47,468 nucleotides of DNA from Prorocentrum cordatum (lineage: Eukaryota; Sar; Dinophyceae; Prorocentrales; Prorocentraceae): contig CAUYUJ010017864.1 of assembly GCA_963575745.1 (NCBI GenBank), positions 37,501 through 84,968 on the forward strand, written 5' to 3'. The position numbers and the translations under genes are program-made. Positions 19,660-29,182 of the stretch are shown here, piece by piece. Under the pieces are notes generated by a model. It was given only the letters and a program-made list of their open reading frames with translations. It was not told the origin of the DNA and did not search any database. Every line of letters starts with the position of its first letter. Within the stretch, counting starts at the first letter, position 1.

Positions 19660-20030
19660 TGATGGTGGAGTTGGACTTGGAGTTGGACTTGGAATCGGAG
19701 TTGGAGAAGGAGGAAGAGGATGATGCCGACGATGAGGGAGATGACTTCCTGCTTATCCTACCCTTCCTCCTCCCTCGGTCATCCCTTCCTCCTTCCCCTC
19801 CTCCTCCTCGTCCTCCTCCTCCTCCTCCTCCTTCTCCCTCTTGCGAGAAGGAGGAGAAGGAGGAGGAGGAGGAGGAGGAGGAGGAGGAGGAGGGGGAGGG
19901 GGAGGGGGAGGAGGAACAGGTAGACGTCGACGACGACGGACGATGACGATGGAAGGCGAACGGCGGACGACGGGCGATAGACGTGAGGAGGAGGACGACG
20001 ACGACGACAGGGACGACGACGACCTCCCCC
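19660..20030. repeat. Mixed GGA, TCC and CGA/GAC triplet tracts
   Basis: GGAGTTGGACTT words, CCT-rich (19760-19845), GGA-rich (19845-19915) and ACGACG-rich (19925-20030) sequences succeed one another. Open frames through them are homopolymeric. Confidence 0.8.
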
Positions 20031-20590
20031 CCTTACCCTCTCCCGAACAGACGCTTCGGCCCGCATCGGGCAGCTTCGAGAGATCCTGGGGTCGAGGGGC
20101 ATGTCGTGGGTGAGTCATCTATATCCGCGGCCTGGCGGGCCGGGCCCCTTGGCCGCGACCCCAGGGGGCGGATGCCCCGCGCGGAACGCATCCGTGCAAC
20201 CGCGTGTCTGCGGGATCACGCCCCAGAATCCAGACCGTGAGTGCGCGGATACGGATATGCTCGCTGCTCGTGAGGATCCTGACTCCTCTTGCACGCTGGC
20301 GTCTTCAGGACGCGTTTTGGGTAGGTCTTGTGGCCAACGCCAGCAGTCCCGCCGGACACGCCCCGCAAACGGCACCCACATGTTTGATGGGTTTGGGAAA
20401 GTGTGCTTTTGCATTTTTGGCGAGTTCTTCATTTTTACTCGATTTGCATCTCTACTGGGACTTATGCCTGTGAAGGGCACAGTCAGGGCGCATAGCAATC
20501 ATGAACAACTTTCCAAGGATGCCTTGCATCCTTGCCCCTTCGGCCCATCATCGGCGGCTTCCGCTGGCCAGTCCCAGTTGAAAACGGCCA
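20031..20590. other. No recognisable gene
   Basis: Unique-looking sequence. Frames of 85-183 codons overlap one another and show no motif. Confidence 0.45.
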
Positions 20591-20591
20591 A

Positions 20592-20649
20592 CATGGCCCT
20601 CCGAGGCCCTTGCATCCTTACCGCGCATCCTTGTCGTACGCCCCGGCTG
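20592..20649. repeat. Second copy of a dispersed segment also present at 4000-4052
   Basis: Both copies share GGCCC-TGCATCCTTA-CGCGCATCCTT followed by TACG and GGCTG, with scattered differences. The first copy lies in the 3' region of the LINE-3 relic, so this may be another fragment of the same retroposon family. Confidence 0.5.
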
Positions 20650-20699
20650 TAGCAGCGGGGCGCTGGTGCCAACGCTGGCCTCCGCCGCCGCGCCACCGC

Positions 20700-20860
20700 C
20701 TTCCATCTCCATCTCCATCCCCATCCCCATCTACATCCCCATCCCCATCCCCATCCCCATCCCCATCCCCATCTCCATCTCCATCTCCATCTCCATCCTC
20801 ATCCCCATCTCCATCCTTATCCCCATCTACATCCCCATCTCCGCCTCCATCTCCGCCGGG
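20700..20860. repeat. (CCATCT/CCATCC)n hexanucleotide array
   Basis: About 25 hexamers CATCCC, CATCTC and CATCTA are in phase. Confidence 0.9.
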
Positions 20861-20969
20861 GCGCGCCCGGAGGCATCGCGCTCGAGGCGGCCTGGAAGGC
20901 CGCCCGCCCGCCCGCCCGCCCGCCCGCGGCCCACTGCCCCGCCGCAGTCGGTCGTCGACATCGCCGTGA

Positions 20970-20990
20970 CCCTGTTGCCGCCGCCGTCGC

Positions 20991-21022
<32 letters not shown>

Positions 21023-21062
21023 TCGCCGTCGTCGTCGTCGTCGTCGTCGTCGGCGTCGGCGT

Positions 21063-21120
<58 letters not shown>

Positions 21121-21125
21121 CTCCC
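20970..21125. repeat. (CGTCGG/CGTCGC)n tract
   Basis: CGCCGC, CGTCGT and CGTCGG hexamers form an uninterrupted array. Flanking reading frames are Ala/Asp/Ser/Arg homopolymers. Confidence 0.9.
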
Positions 21126-21499
21126 CCATGCCTCCGCCATGCCTCCATCCCTTCATCGCTCCATCCCATTCTGACCCCACCTCCTCCCTCCGTTAGCCTT
21201 CGCCTTCTCTCTTCCTGCTCCGTCCGCTCTCCTCCCTTGCTCCTCCCGCCTCCCTGCTTCCCTGCCTCCTCCGATATCCTTCGCCTCCTCCCTCCCTCCC
21301 TGCCTCCTCCCCCCTCCCTTCCTCCTCGCACCTCCTTTCCTCCCTCTTCCCTCCTCTCCGCCCTCCGGTGTGCGCGGGAGCGCTTGCGGAGGGAGGGGGA
21401 GGAAGGAGGATGGGAGTGCGCACGGGAACGCGATTGGAGGAGGAGGAGGAGGAGGAGGAGAAGGAGGGAGGAGGAAGGAGGAGGAGTAAGGTGAGGCGA
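21126..21499. repeat. C/T-rich then GGA-rich low complexity
   Basis: CCTCC words to about 21370, then GGAGGA. No gene. Confidence 0.6.
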
Positions 21500-21507
21500 G
21501 GCTGATA

Positions 21508-21564
<57 letters not shown>

Positions 21565-21674
21565 CTGATGATGATGATGATGATGCTGCTGAGTATGATG
21601 CTGCTGATGATGGTGATGATGATGCTGATACTGATAATGCTGATGATGCTGATGATGGTGGTGATGATGCTGAT

Positions 21675-21717
<43 letters not shown>

Positions 21718-22215
21718 CTGATGATGATGATGACGATGCTGATGATGATGCTGATGCTGATTATGTTGATGATGATGACGGCGATGATGGTGATGGTGAT
21801 GGTGATGGTGATTATGCTGCTGATGATGACGACGATGATGATGGTGACAATGCTGATGATCATGCTGATGCTGATGATGATACTAATTCATGCTGATGTT
21901 GATGCTGCTGATGATGACGACGATGGTGATGATGATGGTGATGGTGATAGTGGTGGTGACGGTGATGGTGATGCTAATGCTGATGCTGATGCTGCTGCTG
22001 ATGATGATGCTGCTGCTGACGATGGTGATGGTGATGGTGATATAGAGTGATGGTGATGGTGATGTTGATGCTGATGCTGACGATGATGCTGATGACGGTG
22101 ATGGTGATGGTGATGGTGATTGTGATGGTGGTGACGATGATTGTAATAGTGATGGTGATGGTGATGGTGATTGAGGTGATGGTGATGGTCATGATGGTGA
22201 TGACTTTGCTTCGGA
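21500..22215. repeat. Long (GAT)n-type tract of about 700 bp
   Basis: GATGAT with interspersed GCT, GGT, GAC and GTT triplets holds triplet phase for long stretches. It drifts from pure GATGAT on the left to GATGGT on the right. Confidence 0.9.
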
Positions 22216-22460
22216 TGGGGATGGTGAGTCTCGGGAGAAGGGGTAAATACATTTATCTGTTCGGGGTAATAGGAATTATTCTTCAGGGTTGGGAATCATG
22301 TGTTCTGGGCCAAAACAATTATTTCATGGCATGCCGTGTGAGACATCCTCAAGACACGCCCCATTGTGTGGCCTGGCTGGCTGGCTGCCGGGTCGAAAAA
22401 AACCTAATCCGGGCCCAGCGGTGTGGCACATCCTGAATAATGCCACCGTGAGGACTGGTT
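22216..22460. other. No recognisable gene
   Basis: A short AT-richer interval between two tandem arrays. Nothing is recognised. Confidence 0.45.
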
Positions 22461-22565
22461 GGTGTTGGTTCGTTGATTGGTTGGTTGGCTGGTTGGCTGG
22501 CTGGTTGGTAGGCTGGTTGGCTTGTAGGTCGGCTGGTTTGTTGGTTGATCGGCTTGCGGGTTTGT
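22461..22565. repeat. (GGTTGGCT)n-like array
   Basis: TTGGTTGG, TTGGCTGG and TAGGCTGG tetramers and octamers are repeated about a dozen times. Confidence 0.8.
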
Positions 22566-22673
22566 CACTTTGGCGTTTGGTTGTGGTCAACCCGTATTTG
22601 GCTTATCTGGGAGCGAAATCTTGTGCAATTGCGTGTGCAATGCAACGTAATGCGTAGCACGAAAATGCAATGT

Positions 22674-22868
22674 AAACGTAATGCAATGCAATGCAATGCA
22701 ATGCAATGCAATGCAATGCAATGCAATGCAATGCAATGCAATGCAATGCAATGCAATGCAATGCAATGCAATGCAATGCAATGCAATGCAATGCAATGCA
22801 ATGCAATGCAATGCAACGCAACGCAGTGCAATGCAATGCAATGTAATGCAACTGACTTGTAATGCAAT
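22674..22868. repeat. (AATGC)n pentanucleotide array
   Basis: More than 30 copies of AATGC. The central ones are perfect, and substitutions to AACGC and AGTGC appear near the right end. Confidence 0.95.
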
Positions 22869-23125
22869 GCAGCGGAAACGGAAGACCCTACACATTACAT
22901 GGCAACGCCTCAGGGCAGAACTAATTTATCGAAGACGCCTACGGCGAATCACCGCCGCCCCCTGCCTTTTTGGAGACGCCGATGTGGCCGAAAGTTGGAT
23001 TAGAGCTTGGCCAAGCTATCGGACCATGAGTTCCCCGAGTCGGTTTGGAAAGCTTTCGGGGAACACATGGGAGAGAATGATTATGAACAGGAAGAGGAAG
23101 AGGAAGAAATAGAGTAGGAGGATGA
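22869..23125. other. No recognisable gene
   Basis: Unique sequence between the AATGC array and the CTTGGGGCC family. No family is visible. Confidence 0.4.
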
Positions 23126-23785
23126 GGGTTGTTAGGAGTCTCTTGGGGCACCCTTGGGGTCTGTTGGGGGCTTCTTGGGGGCCTCTTCGAGGCCTCTTGG
23201 AGGCATCTTGGGGGCCTCCTTGGGCCTCTTGGGGGCCTTTGGGGGCTTCCTGGGGGTCTCTTTGGCCGTCTTAGGGCGTTCCTGGTCCGTCTGACGCCGT
23301 CTGGAGCCGTCTTGGGGGCCTCTCTGGGCCGTCTTGGGGCCCTCTTGGGGCGCTTCAGGGCCGTCTTGGAGGCCATGTTGGGCGTCTTGGAGGCCTCTTG
23401 GGCCGTCTTGGGGCGCTCTTGGGGCCGTCTTGGGGGCCCTTGGGCCTCATAGGGCTTCTTGGAGGCCTTTGGGCGCGATCTTGGGGGCCTCTTGGGCCGT
23501 CGGAAGGCCGAAAAGAAGAAAACGCAAAAAACCTTCAAAAACCTAAGGAAAACCAATGATTTTGGCCTCTTCGGGCTCTCCTGGAGAACGTCTTGGAGGC
23601 CTCTTGGGCCATCTTGGAGGCATCTTGGGGCCATCTTGGCCGTCTTGGAGGGCATCTTGGGCCGTCTTGGAGGCATCTTGGAGCCATCTTACCCGTCTTG
23701 GAGGCCGTCTTGGAGGCATCTTGAGGCCATCTTGGGCCATCTTGGCCGTCTTGGAGGCCATCTTGGGCCAAGTTGGGGCAACAAA
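23126..23785. repeat. CTTGGGGCC degenerate minisatellite, copy 2
   Basis: Same unit and same strand as 880-1480. A non-repeat insert of about 60 bp (about 23512-23565) divides it. Antisense frames are PK-TAQEAPK peptides. They are long but driven by the repeat. Confidence 0.75.
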
Positions 23786-23994
23786 GGCATTGACAGATGG
23801 ATTTTCGGAAACTTACGGGTGGCCGGCGGGACGGGCCGAAGCCCACTGGGGAGTTCTTTTAGAAAAAGAACCAAAACCAAAACCTGAATCGTCCAGCACG
23901 CCGTGCACCCCTGCAAGCAGGGGGCGGCGGATCTAATGGCCTTCGGCCCATCCCGCCACCGTGCTTGGGTTGTGTGTAAGAAGTCTAGTGGACG
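23786..23994. other. Non-repeat spacer between minisatellite copies
   Basis: It contains no unit of the surrounding family and no recognised gene. Confidence 0.4.
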
Positions 23995-24560
23995 TTCGTA
24001 GGGATCTCGTGGGAGGCCTCTCGGAGGTATCTTGGAGGCAGTTTGGACGCCTCTTGGGGACCTTATTGGGGCCTCTTTTGAGCCTTTCGGGGGCCTCTTG
24101 GGGCCGTCTTGGGCCTGTTGGGGGCCTCTTGGGGTCTCTTCGGGCCCTCGTGGGGCCTCCTGGGGCCTTCGTAGGGCAGAAGGCTTGAATTTTCGGTTCG
24201 TGGTTCCCCTCCTGGGCTCCTCGCGGGGCCGTCTTGGGGCCCTCTTGGGCCGTCTTGGGTGCCTCTTGGGCCGTCTTGGGGCCCTCTTGGTCCATCTTCG
24301 GGCCCTCTTGGTGGCCTCTTGGGTCATCTTGGGGTGGTTTTGGGGACCTCGTGGGCCGTCTTGTCTAGAAGCTGGAAAGGCGAGAAGGCCAAACTATAAA
24401 AAGCCGTAGACAAATCAATAACATTCGTTCTCGGGGCTCTCTTGGGCGGCTTCTTGGAGGCCTCTTGGGGCGCCTTGGCGGCCTCTTGGGCCGTCTTGGG
24501 GCCCGTCGGGATGATCATTGGGCGTCTCGGGGCCATCTTGGACCGTCTTGAGGGCCTCTT
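23995..24560. repeat. CTTGGGGCC degenerate minisatellite, copy 3
   Basis: Units GGCCTCTTGGGG and GCCGTCTTGGG repeat on the plus strand, with a spacer at about 24180-24215 and another at about 24365-24435. Confidence 0.75.
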
Positions 24561-24599
24561 CCCACCCAAAGCCCCCCACCAGGCCCCGAAAGGTTCATA

Positions 24600-24965
24600 G
24601 GAGACGTACACGGGGCCCCAAGATAGCCGAACAGGGCTCTCGATGCATCAAAATTGCTTCAAGGAGGCCCCAGGAGGCTTCCGGATTGCCCCAGTGTGGC
24701 CTCAAGCCGGGGCTCCACGCAGCCAAGACAGCTAATTGACTGCTTCAGACTGCAGAACATCACTTTCCGACTGCCCGGAGAACCCTGACAATGCCCCCAA
24801 GGGACCTCAAGAAGCCCCAATATGTCCCCTTGAGAAGCACCCAAGAAGTGCCTCCAACAGCCAATTGAGGAAGCACGGAGCACCCCCCAGAAGCCCTTCA
24901 GATGCCCCCCCGAAGACCCAAGAGGTTCCCAAGAGGCCCTCAGGAGGCACGACTATGTCACGCGC
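24600..24965. repeat. Same family in opposite orientation, more diverged
   Basis: Words such as CCAAGAGGCCC, CCCAAGAAG, AGGCCCCAGGAGG and CCCCAAGGGACC are the complement of the units in copies 1-3. The result is a large, weak inverted arrangement with copy 3. Confidence 0.5.
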
Positions 24966-25015
24966 CTGTGCTTGATAGCGCTGTCCAAGATCTTCTAGCG
25001 CACCCCCAGCCTGGG

Positions 25016-25083
25016 CTAGAACCTGAGCGCGCGCGAAGCGCGCGATGGTTCTAGTATATATATATGTTTGTATATATATATAA
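25016..25083. repeat. GC hairpin followed by (TA)n
   Basis: CTAGAACC (25016-25023) pairs with GGTTCTAG (25047-25054), and GCGCGCGC (25027-25034) pairs with GCGCGCG (25038-25044), leaving a small loop. A TA-rich tract (25055-25083) follows directly. Confidence 0.7.
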
Positions 25084-25089
25084 GGAGAA

Positions 25090-25375
25090 GGAATGGAGGA
25101 GGCACGTGAGGAGGTTGAACAGGAATGGAGGAGGCACGTGAGGAGGTTGAGACATGAGGAGGTTGAGGAGAAGGAGGAGGCGGAGGAGGATGAGGAGGAG
25201 GCGGAGGAAGAGGAGGATGAGGAGGAGGAGGATGAGGAGGAGGAGGAGGAGGAGGAGGGGGGGAGGAGGAGGAGGAGCAGGGGGAGGATGAGCAGGGGAG
25301 GAGAGGTGGAGGGGTGGGTGGTGGAGTAAGAGGAGGAGGAGGAGGAAAAGGAGGAGGATGATGATGAGGGCGATG
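25090..25375. repeat. (GGA)n-rich tract with two copies of a 36-bp unit
   Basis: GGAATGGAGGAGGCACGTG is repeated at about 25090 and 25126, followed by GGA/GGAT triplets to about 25370. Confidence 0.85.
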
Positions 25376-26260
25376 CCGTCGTCGCCCCCTTGAGGCGTAC
25401 CAGGCCAACGACGCCTGCAAGTTGGCGGCGCTGACCGCCTGTACCAGGCGGCTTTGCGCCTTCCTGGGGGGGCTCGCCCCAGAGGGGCGTCAGTAGAGCG
25501 CCGCACCTCGAGGAAGCGCAACCATGGATGAAGGATGGATCAGGGGCGGGTCCGCTTCCACACACGGTCGGACCCAGGTATGAGATCGAAGTCGGTTCGG
25601 GGAGGGTGCGCTAATGCTCTTCGTGCTTGTTGGATGTTCTCGTGCATCCTGGAGGAGGGTGCTCTCGAATCTTCTTCAGCGTGGCCGGCGGAGGGGGTTC
25701 TTCCGTCCTGGGTCCGGCCGCGCAGACTCCGCGCGCTGCGTCGCCAAATCGGGCGACGATTGCCTCGTACTTCGGGGGGGTACCTTCTCCGCTCCACCTC
25801 GGCCCCCTTTGGCGTGTGCCCAGGCCCTGGATGGGGTCGAGGCCGAGCCGGGCGGAGCTAGGACGGCGATCCGTTCCAGAGCGTTCCAGAACGCCCTCAG
25901 AGCTCCCCGGAACGCTCCGAGAATCCCGCGGCGCTCGATTCATCCTTCAGAACCGCCAGGCCTGAGAAGTTCTCCTCCTGGCTCGTCCTCGCCCTGGCTT
26001 CTGGGGAAACCAAGAGGTACCGATACCGCTACTCCCGGGACCTCTCCCAGGGTGCGTTCTGACTAGGATTTCGAAGTGATTCCAGCGGTGGCGACGAGAG
26101 CCTCCCAGGTCGCGGTATTCGAGTAGGGGATCGACTACAGAATGGACTGACCCCAGAATTACGAGAGAAAGATATCGAACGGGTATCGATCTACGGGAAT
26201 CCGACGTGCTTTCGCAGATTCGACGAGCAAATGAATCTTGAGGCAGCTCAGTGCTGTAGT
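25376..26260. other. No recognisable gene
   Basis: GC-rich unique-looking sequence. Overlapping frames of 85-150 codons on both strands lack any family motif. Confidence 0.45.
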
Positions 26261-26720
26261 CGACCTCCTACTCGAGGTATGGGAGCCTCTCCTCCACGGA
26301 TCTGCGCCCCTCGTCCTCACTCGATCCTTGTCCTTGATCTTCGTCGCTGATCTTCGTCCCTCGTCCCTGATCTCCGTCCCTGATCTTCGCCCTTCGTCCT
26401 CGATCGTCGTCCTTCGTCCTTGATCTTCGTCCCTGATCTTCGCCCTTCGTCCTCGATCTTCGCCCTTCGCCCTTGAGCTTCGCCCTTCGTCCTCGATCTT
26501 CGTCCTCGATCGTCGCCCTTCGATCTGGTCCTCGGCCTGGCGTCGTCCTGCCAGAGAGAGACCTCCGGGCGGGGCCACGGCCCGCGCAGGGTCGAGGAGG
26601 GAGGATCGAGCAGCAAGGTTTCTCTTGGGGGATCGAGGATCCAGGGATCGAGGATCGGGGGATCGGGGGATCGAGGATCGAGGATCGGGGGTAAAGGTTT
26701 TTTGGGGGATCGAGGATCGA
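26261..26720. repeat. (CTTCGTCCTCGAT) and GGATCGAG minisatellites
   Basis: TTCGCCCTTCGTCCTCGATC-type 6-12 bp units run to about 26530. From 26610 to 26720, GGGGATCGAGGATC units follow. Confidence 0.85.
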
Positions 26721-26744
26721 GGGCCGAGGGAGGACGCCTCCATC

Positions 26745-27368
26745 CTCCACTTCTTCGCCCTCCCTCAGCCCTCGATCCTCCATGCCCCCCTAAACATGGT
26801 CCTCGATCCTCCATCCTCCCCCTCTCCGCCCCCCCCAAGAATGGTCCTCGATCCTCCATCCTCCTCGTCTCCGCCCCCTCAGCCCTCGATCCTCCATCCC
26901 CCCCACAAAACCGTGACCCTCGATCCTCCATCCTCCTCGTCTCCGCCCCCCCCTCAGCCCTCGATCCTCCGTCCCCCCCACAAAACCGTGACCCTCGATC
27001 CTCCATCCTCCTCGTCTCCGCCCTCCCTCAGCCCTCGATCCTCCGTCCCCCCCACAAAACCGTGACCCTCGATCCTCCTCTTCCCCCTCTCCGCCCCTGG
27101 CCCTCGAGCCTCCATTCCCCCCAAAAGCTCGACCTCGATCGCGTCCTCCCTTCTCCGCCTCCTCAGCCCTCGATCCTCCATCCCCCAAAAGCCTCGACCC
27201 TCGATCCGCGTCCTCCCCGTCTCCGCCCTCCCTCGGCCCTCGATCCTCCATCCCCCCCAAAGCCTCGGCCCTCGATCCGCGTCCTCCCCTTCTCTGCCCT
27301 ACCTCGGCCCTCGATCCTCCGTCCCCCCCACAAAACCGTGACCCTCGATCCGCCGTCCTCCCCGTCTC
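26745..27368. repeat. Minisatellite with unit of about 74 bp, adjoining the assembly gap
   Basis: CCCTCGATCCTCCATCC and CCCCCACAAAACCGTGA recur with a period of about 73-76 bp (ACAAAACCGTGA near 26904, 26980, 27053 and 27328). Some units carry CCCCAAAAGCCTCGA instead. Confidence 0.85.
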
Positions 27369-27468
27369 NNNNNNNNNNNNNNNNNNNNNNNNNNNNNNNN
27401 NNNNNNNNNNNNNNNNNNNNNNNNNNNNNNNNNNNNNNNNNNNNNNNNNNNNNNNNNNNNNNNNNNNN
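27369..27468. other. Assembly gap (100 N)
   Basis: There are exactly 100 N, which is the conventional length for a gap of unknown size, so the true distance is not known. It sits between two tandem arrays. Confidence 0.98.
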
Positions 27469-27595
27469 CCTCCTCCCTCCTCCTCCTCCGCCTCCGCCTC
27501 CGCCTCCACCTCCGCATCCGCCTCCTCCTCCTCCTCCTCCTCCTCCTCCTCCTCCGCCTCCTCCGCCTCATCCTCCTCCTTCTCCTCCTCCTCCG
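27469..27595. repeat. (CCT)n with CGC variants
   Basis: CTCCTC and CTCCGC hexamers immediately after the gap. Confidence 0.9.
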
Positions 27596-28180
27596 GCAAT
27601 GTGCGAGAAGTGGGAAGGCGAAGCTGGAGCCCGACGCCATCCGCCTGGAGCTGCTGTGCGATCAGCGCGCGAAAAGCGGGAGGCAACGCGGGACCACGAG
27701 CGACGCAGGAAGAAGGCGAAGGACGAGCCCGACGCCATCAGCTGCACTCGACGCGACGAGAGCCCGACGTGCGAAGGCTGTCGAAGGTCGAGCCCGATGT
27801 CATCAGCTGCATCCGACGAGAGTTGGAAAGCTGGAGGTGAAGATGGAGCCCAAACGTCCTACTCATACGGCGAGAAGCGAGAGGCGAAGTTGGAGCCCGA
27901 TGTCCTGGGCATGGCGATCGAAGGTCGAGTCCAATGCCATCAGCTAGCCGACGAGTTGTAAAATGCTGTAGGCGCCCGACTTGCTACCCCAACTCTGCGA
28001 GAAGTGCGAGAAGCGGGTGGCGAAGCTGGAGGCCGATTCTAACCAGACGTGCCGGCCGACCCTACATACGATAGAGGAAGGCGAAGTTGGAGCCCAATGT
28101 CACTAGCTACTACGCTGGGGATCGAAGGAGCGACAATCAGGCTCGGTGGCGCCGTGACCAAACCACAACCTCCCGCTGGA
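27596..28180. repeat. Degenerate GAAGCTGGAGCCCGA repeat
   Basis: Diverged copies share GCGAGAAG, GGCGAAGTTGGAGCCCGA and GCCATCAGCT at irregular spacing (near 27603, 27725, 27785, 27880, 27915, 28000 and 28075). Frames are broken between copies, so this is not an intact repeat protein. Confidence 0.6.
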
Positions 28181-28329
28181 CGGAGCACCAGCTACAGTGT
28201 TGGGATCAGCCCGGCGTGAGGTTCAGATGCGTGGCGCCCCCAAAACCGACTTGTGAGGGGCGGCCTCCCTTTCGTCGCCGCGGCGCGTGCCTCGCAACTG
28301 CGGTGATCAGGCCTCCCAGATCCTGCCAG

Positions 28330-28805
28330 ATCCTCCTCCTCCTCCTCCTCCTCCTCCGCCGCCCCCGCCTCCGCCCCCGCCTCCTCCTCCGACTCCGCCT
28401 CCTCCTCCTCCTCCTCCTCCTCCTCTTCATCCTCCTCTTCATCCTCCTCTCCTCCTCCTCCTCCTCCTCCTCCTCCTCCTCCTCCTCCTCCTCCTCCTCC
28501 TCCGCCTCCGCCTCCGCCTCCACCTCCGCATCCGCCTCCTCCTCCTCCTCCTCCTCCTTCTCCTCCGCCTCCTCCGCCTCATCCTCCTCCTTCTCCTCCT
28601 CCTCTCATCATCATCATCTTCCTCCTCATCATCATCATCTTCCTCCTCACCATCCTCACCCTCCTCCTCCTCCTCCTCCTCCTCCTCCTCCTCCCTCCTC
28701 CTCCTCCTCCCCCGCCTCCTCCTTCTCCGCCTCCTCCGCCTCCTCAGCCTCCTCCGCCTCCTCCTCCTCCTCCTCTTCCTCCTCCTCCTCCTCCTCCTCC
28801 TCCTT
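28330..28805. repeat. Long (CCT)n tract
   Basis: CTC/CCT/CTT triplets are nearly pure for about 470 bp, with short CATCAT interruptions. It ends just before the GTTCA-type tail of LINE-1. Confidence 0.9.
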
Positions 28806-28843
28806 GCCTCCTGAACTGAACCGAACTGAACTGAACTGAACCC

Positions 28844-29182
28844 ACATCGGAGGCGAACGAAGCTAGTCGCTGGAATCGACCACTGGAAAACCTGAAACAG
28901 AAATCCTCGAGTGGACGTCCTAAGCGCCTCACCAAAATCGTTATAAACCTCTGTGGCATCGGGCGACGGGTTCGGCGCGCGGCCGCGGGGGGCCTGGCGG
29001 CGCCCCCGCTCCGCCTGCGCGGCGACGAGGTCCAATGCAGCCAGGGGGCCCGCCCGCAGGCGCTGCTGACTCTACCTGTGAGCGCCGCCCCCCCCCCATC
29101 ATGAGACCAACTGCCAGTGTTGGCGATCCCACCAGGGTGGGTTCTCCTACGCAGGCTTTGCCGCGAGGCGGGGGGGGGGCGC
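28844..29182 (-). other. Probable LINE-1 3' untranslated region
   Basis: It lies between the last LINE-like codons and the GTTCA run. It contains the dyad CCCACCAGGGTGGG (about 29129-29142) and C/G runs. No coding sequence is recognised. Confidence 0.4.

Noticed and set aside
21500-22850. CRISPR-like arrays in the tandem repeats
   Set aside because: The repeats are contiguous short units without unique spacers, in a eukaryotic setting.
22939-24327. Minus-strand Lys/Pro/Arg-rich proteins of over 200 residues
   Set aside because: They follow the CTTGGGGCC minisatellite. Several frames on both strands are equally open, so coding is not supported.
25016-25054. Hammerhead or other small ribozyme at the GC hairpin
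   Set aside because: The conserved core (CUGANGA and GAAA) is absent. Only a plain hairpin is seen.
27369-27468. Frames running across the N gap
   Set aside because: The residues are undetermined and the gap length is conventional, so frame continuity is meaningless.
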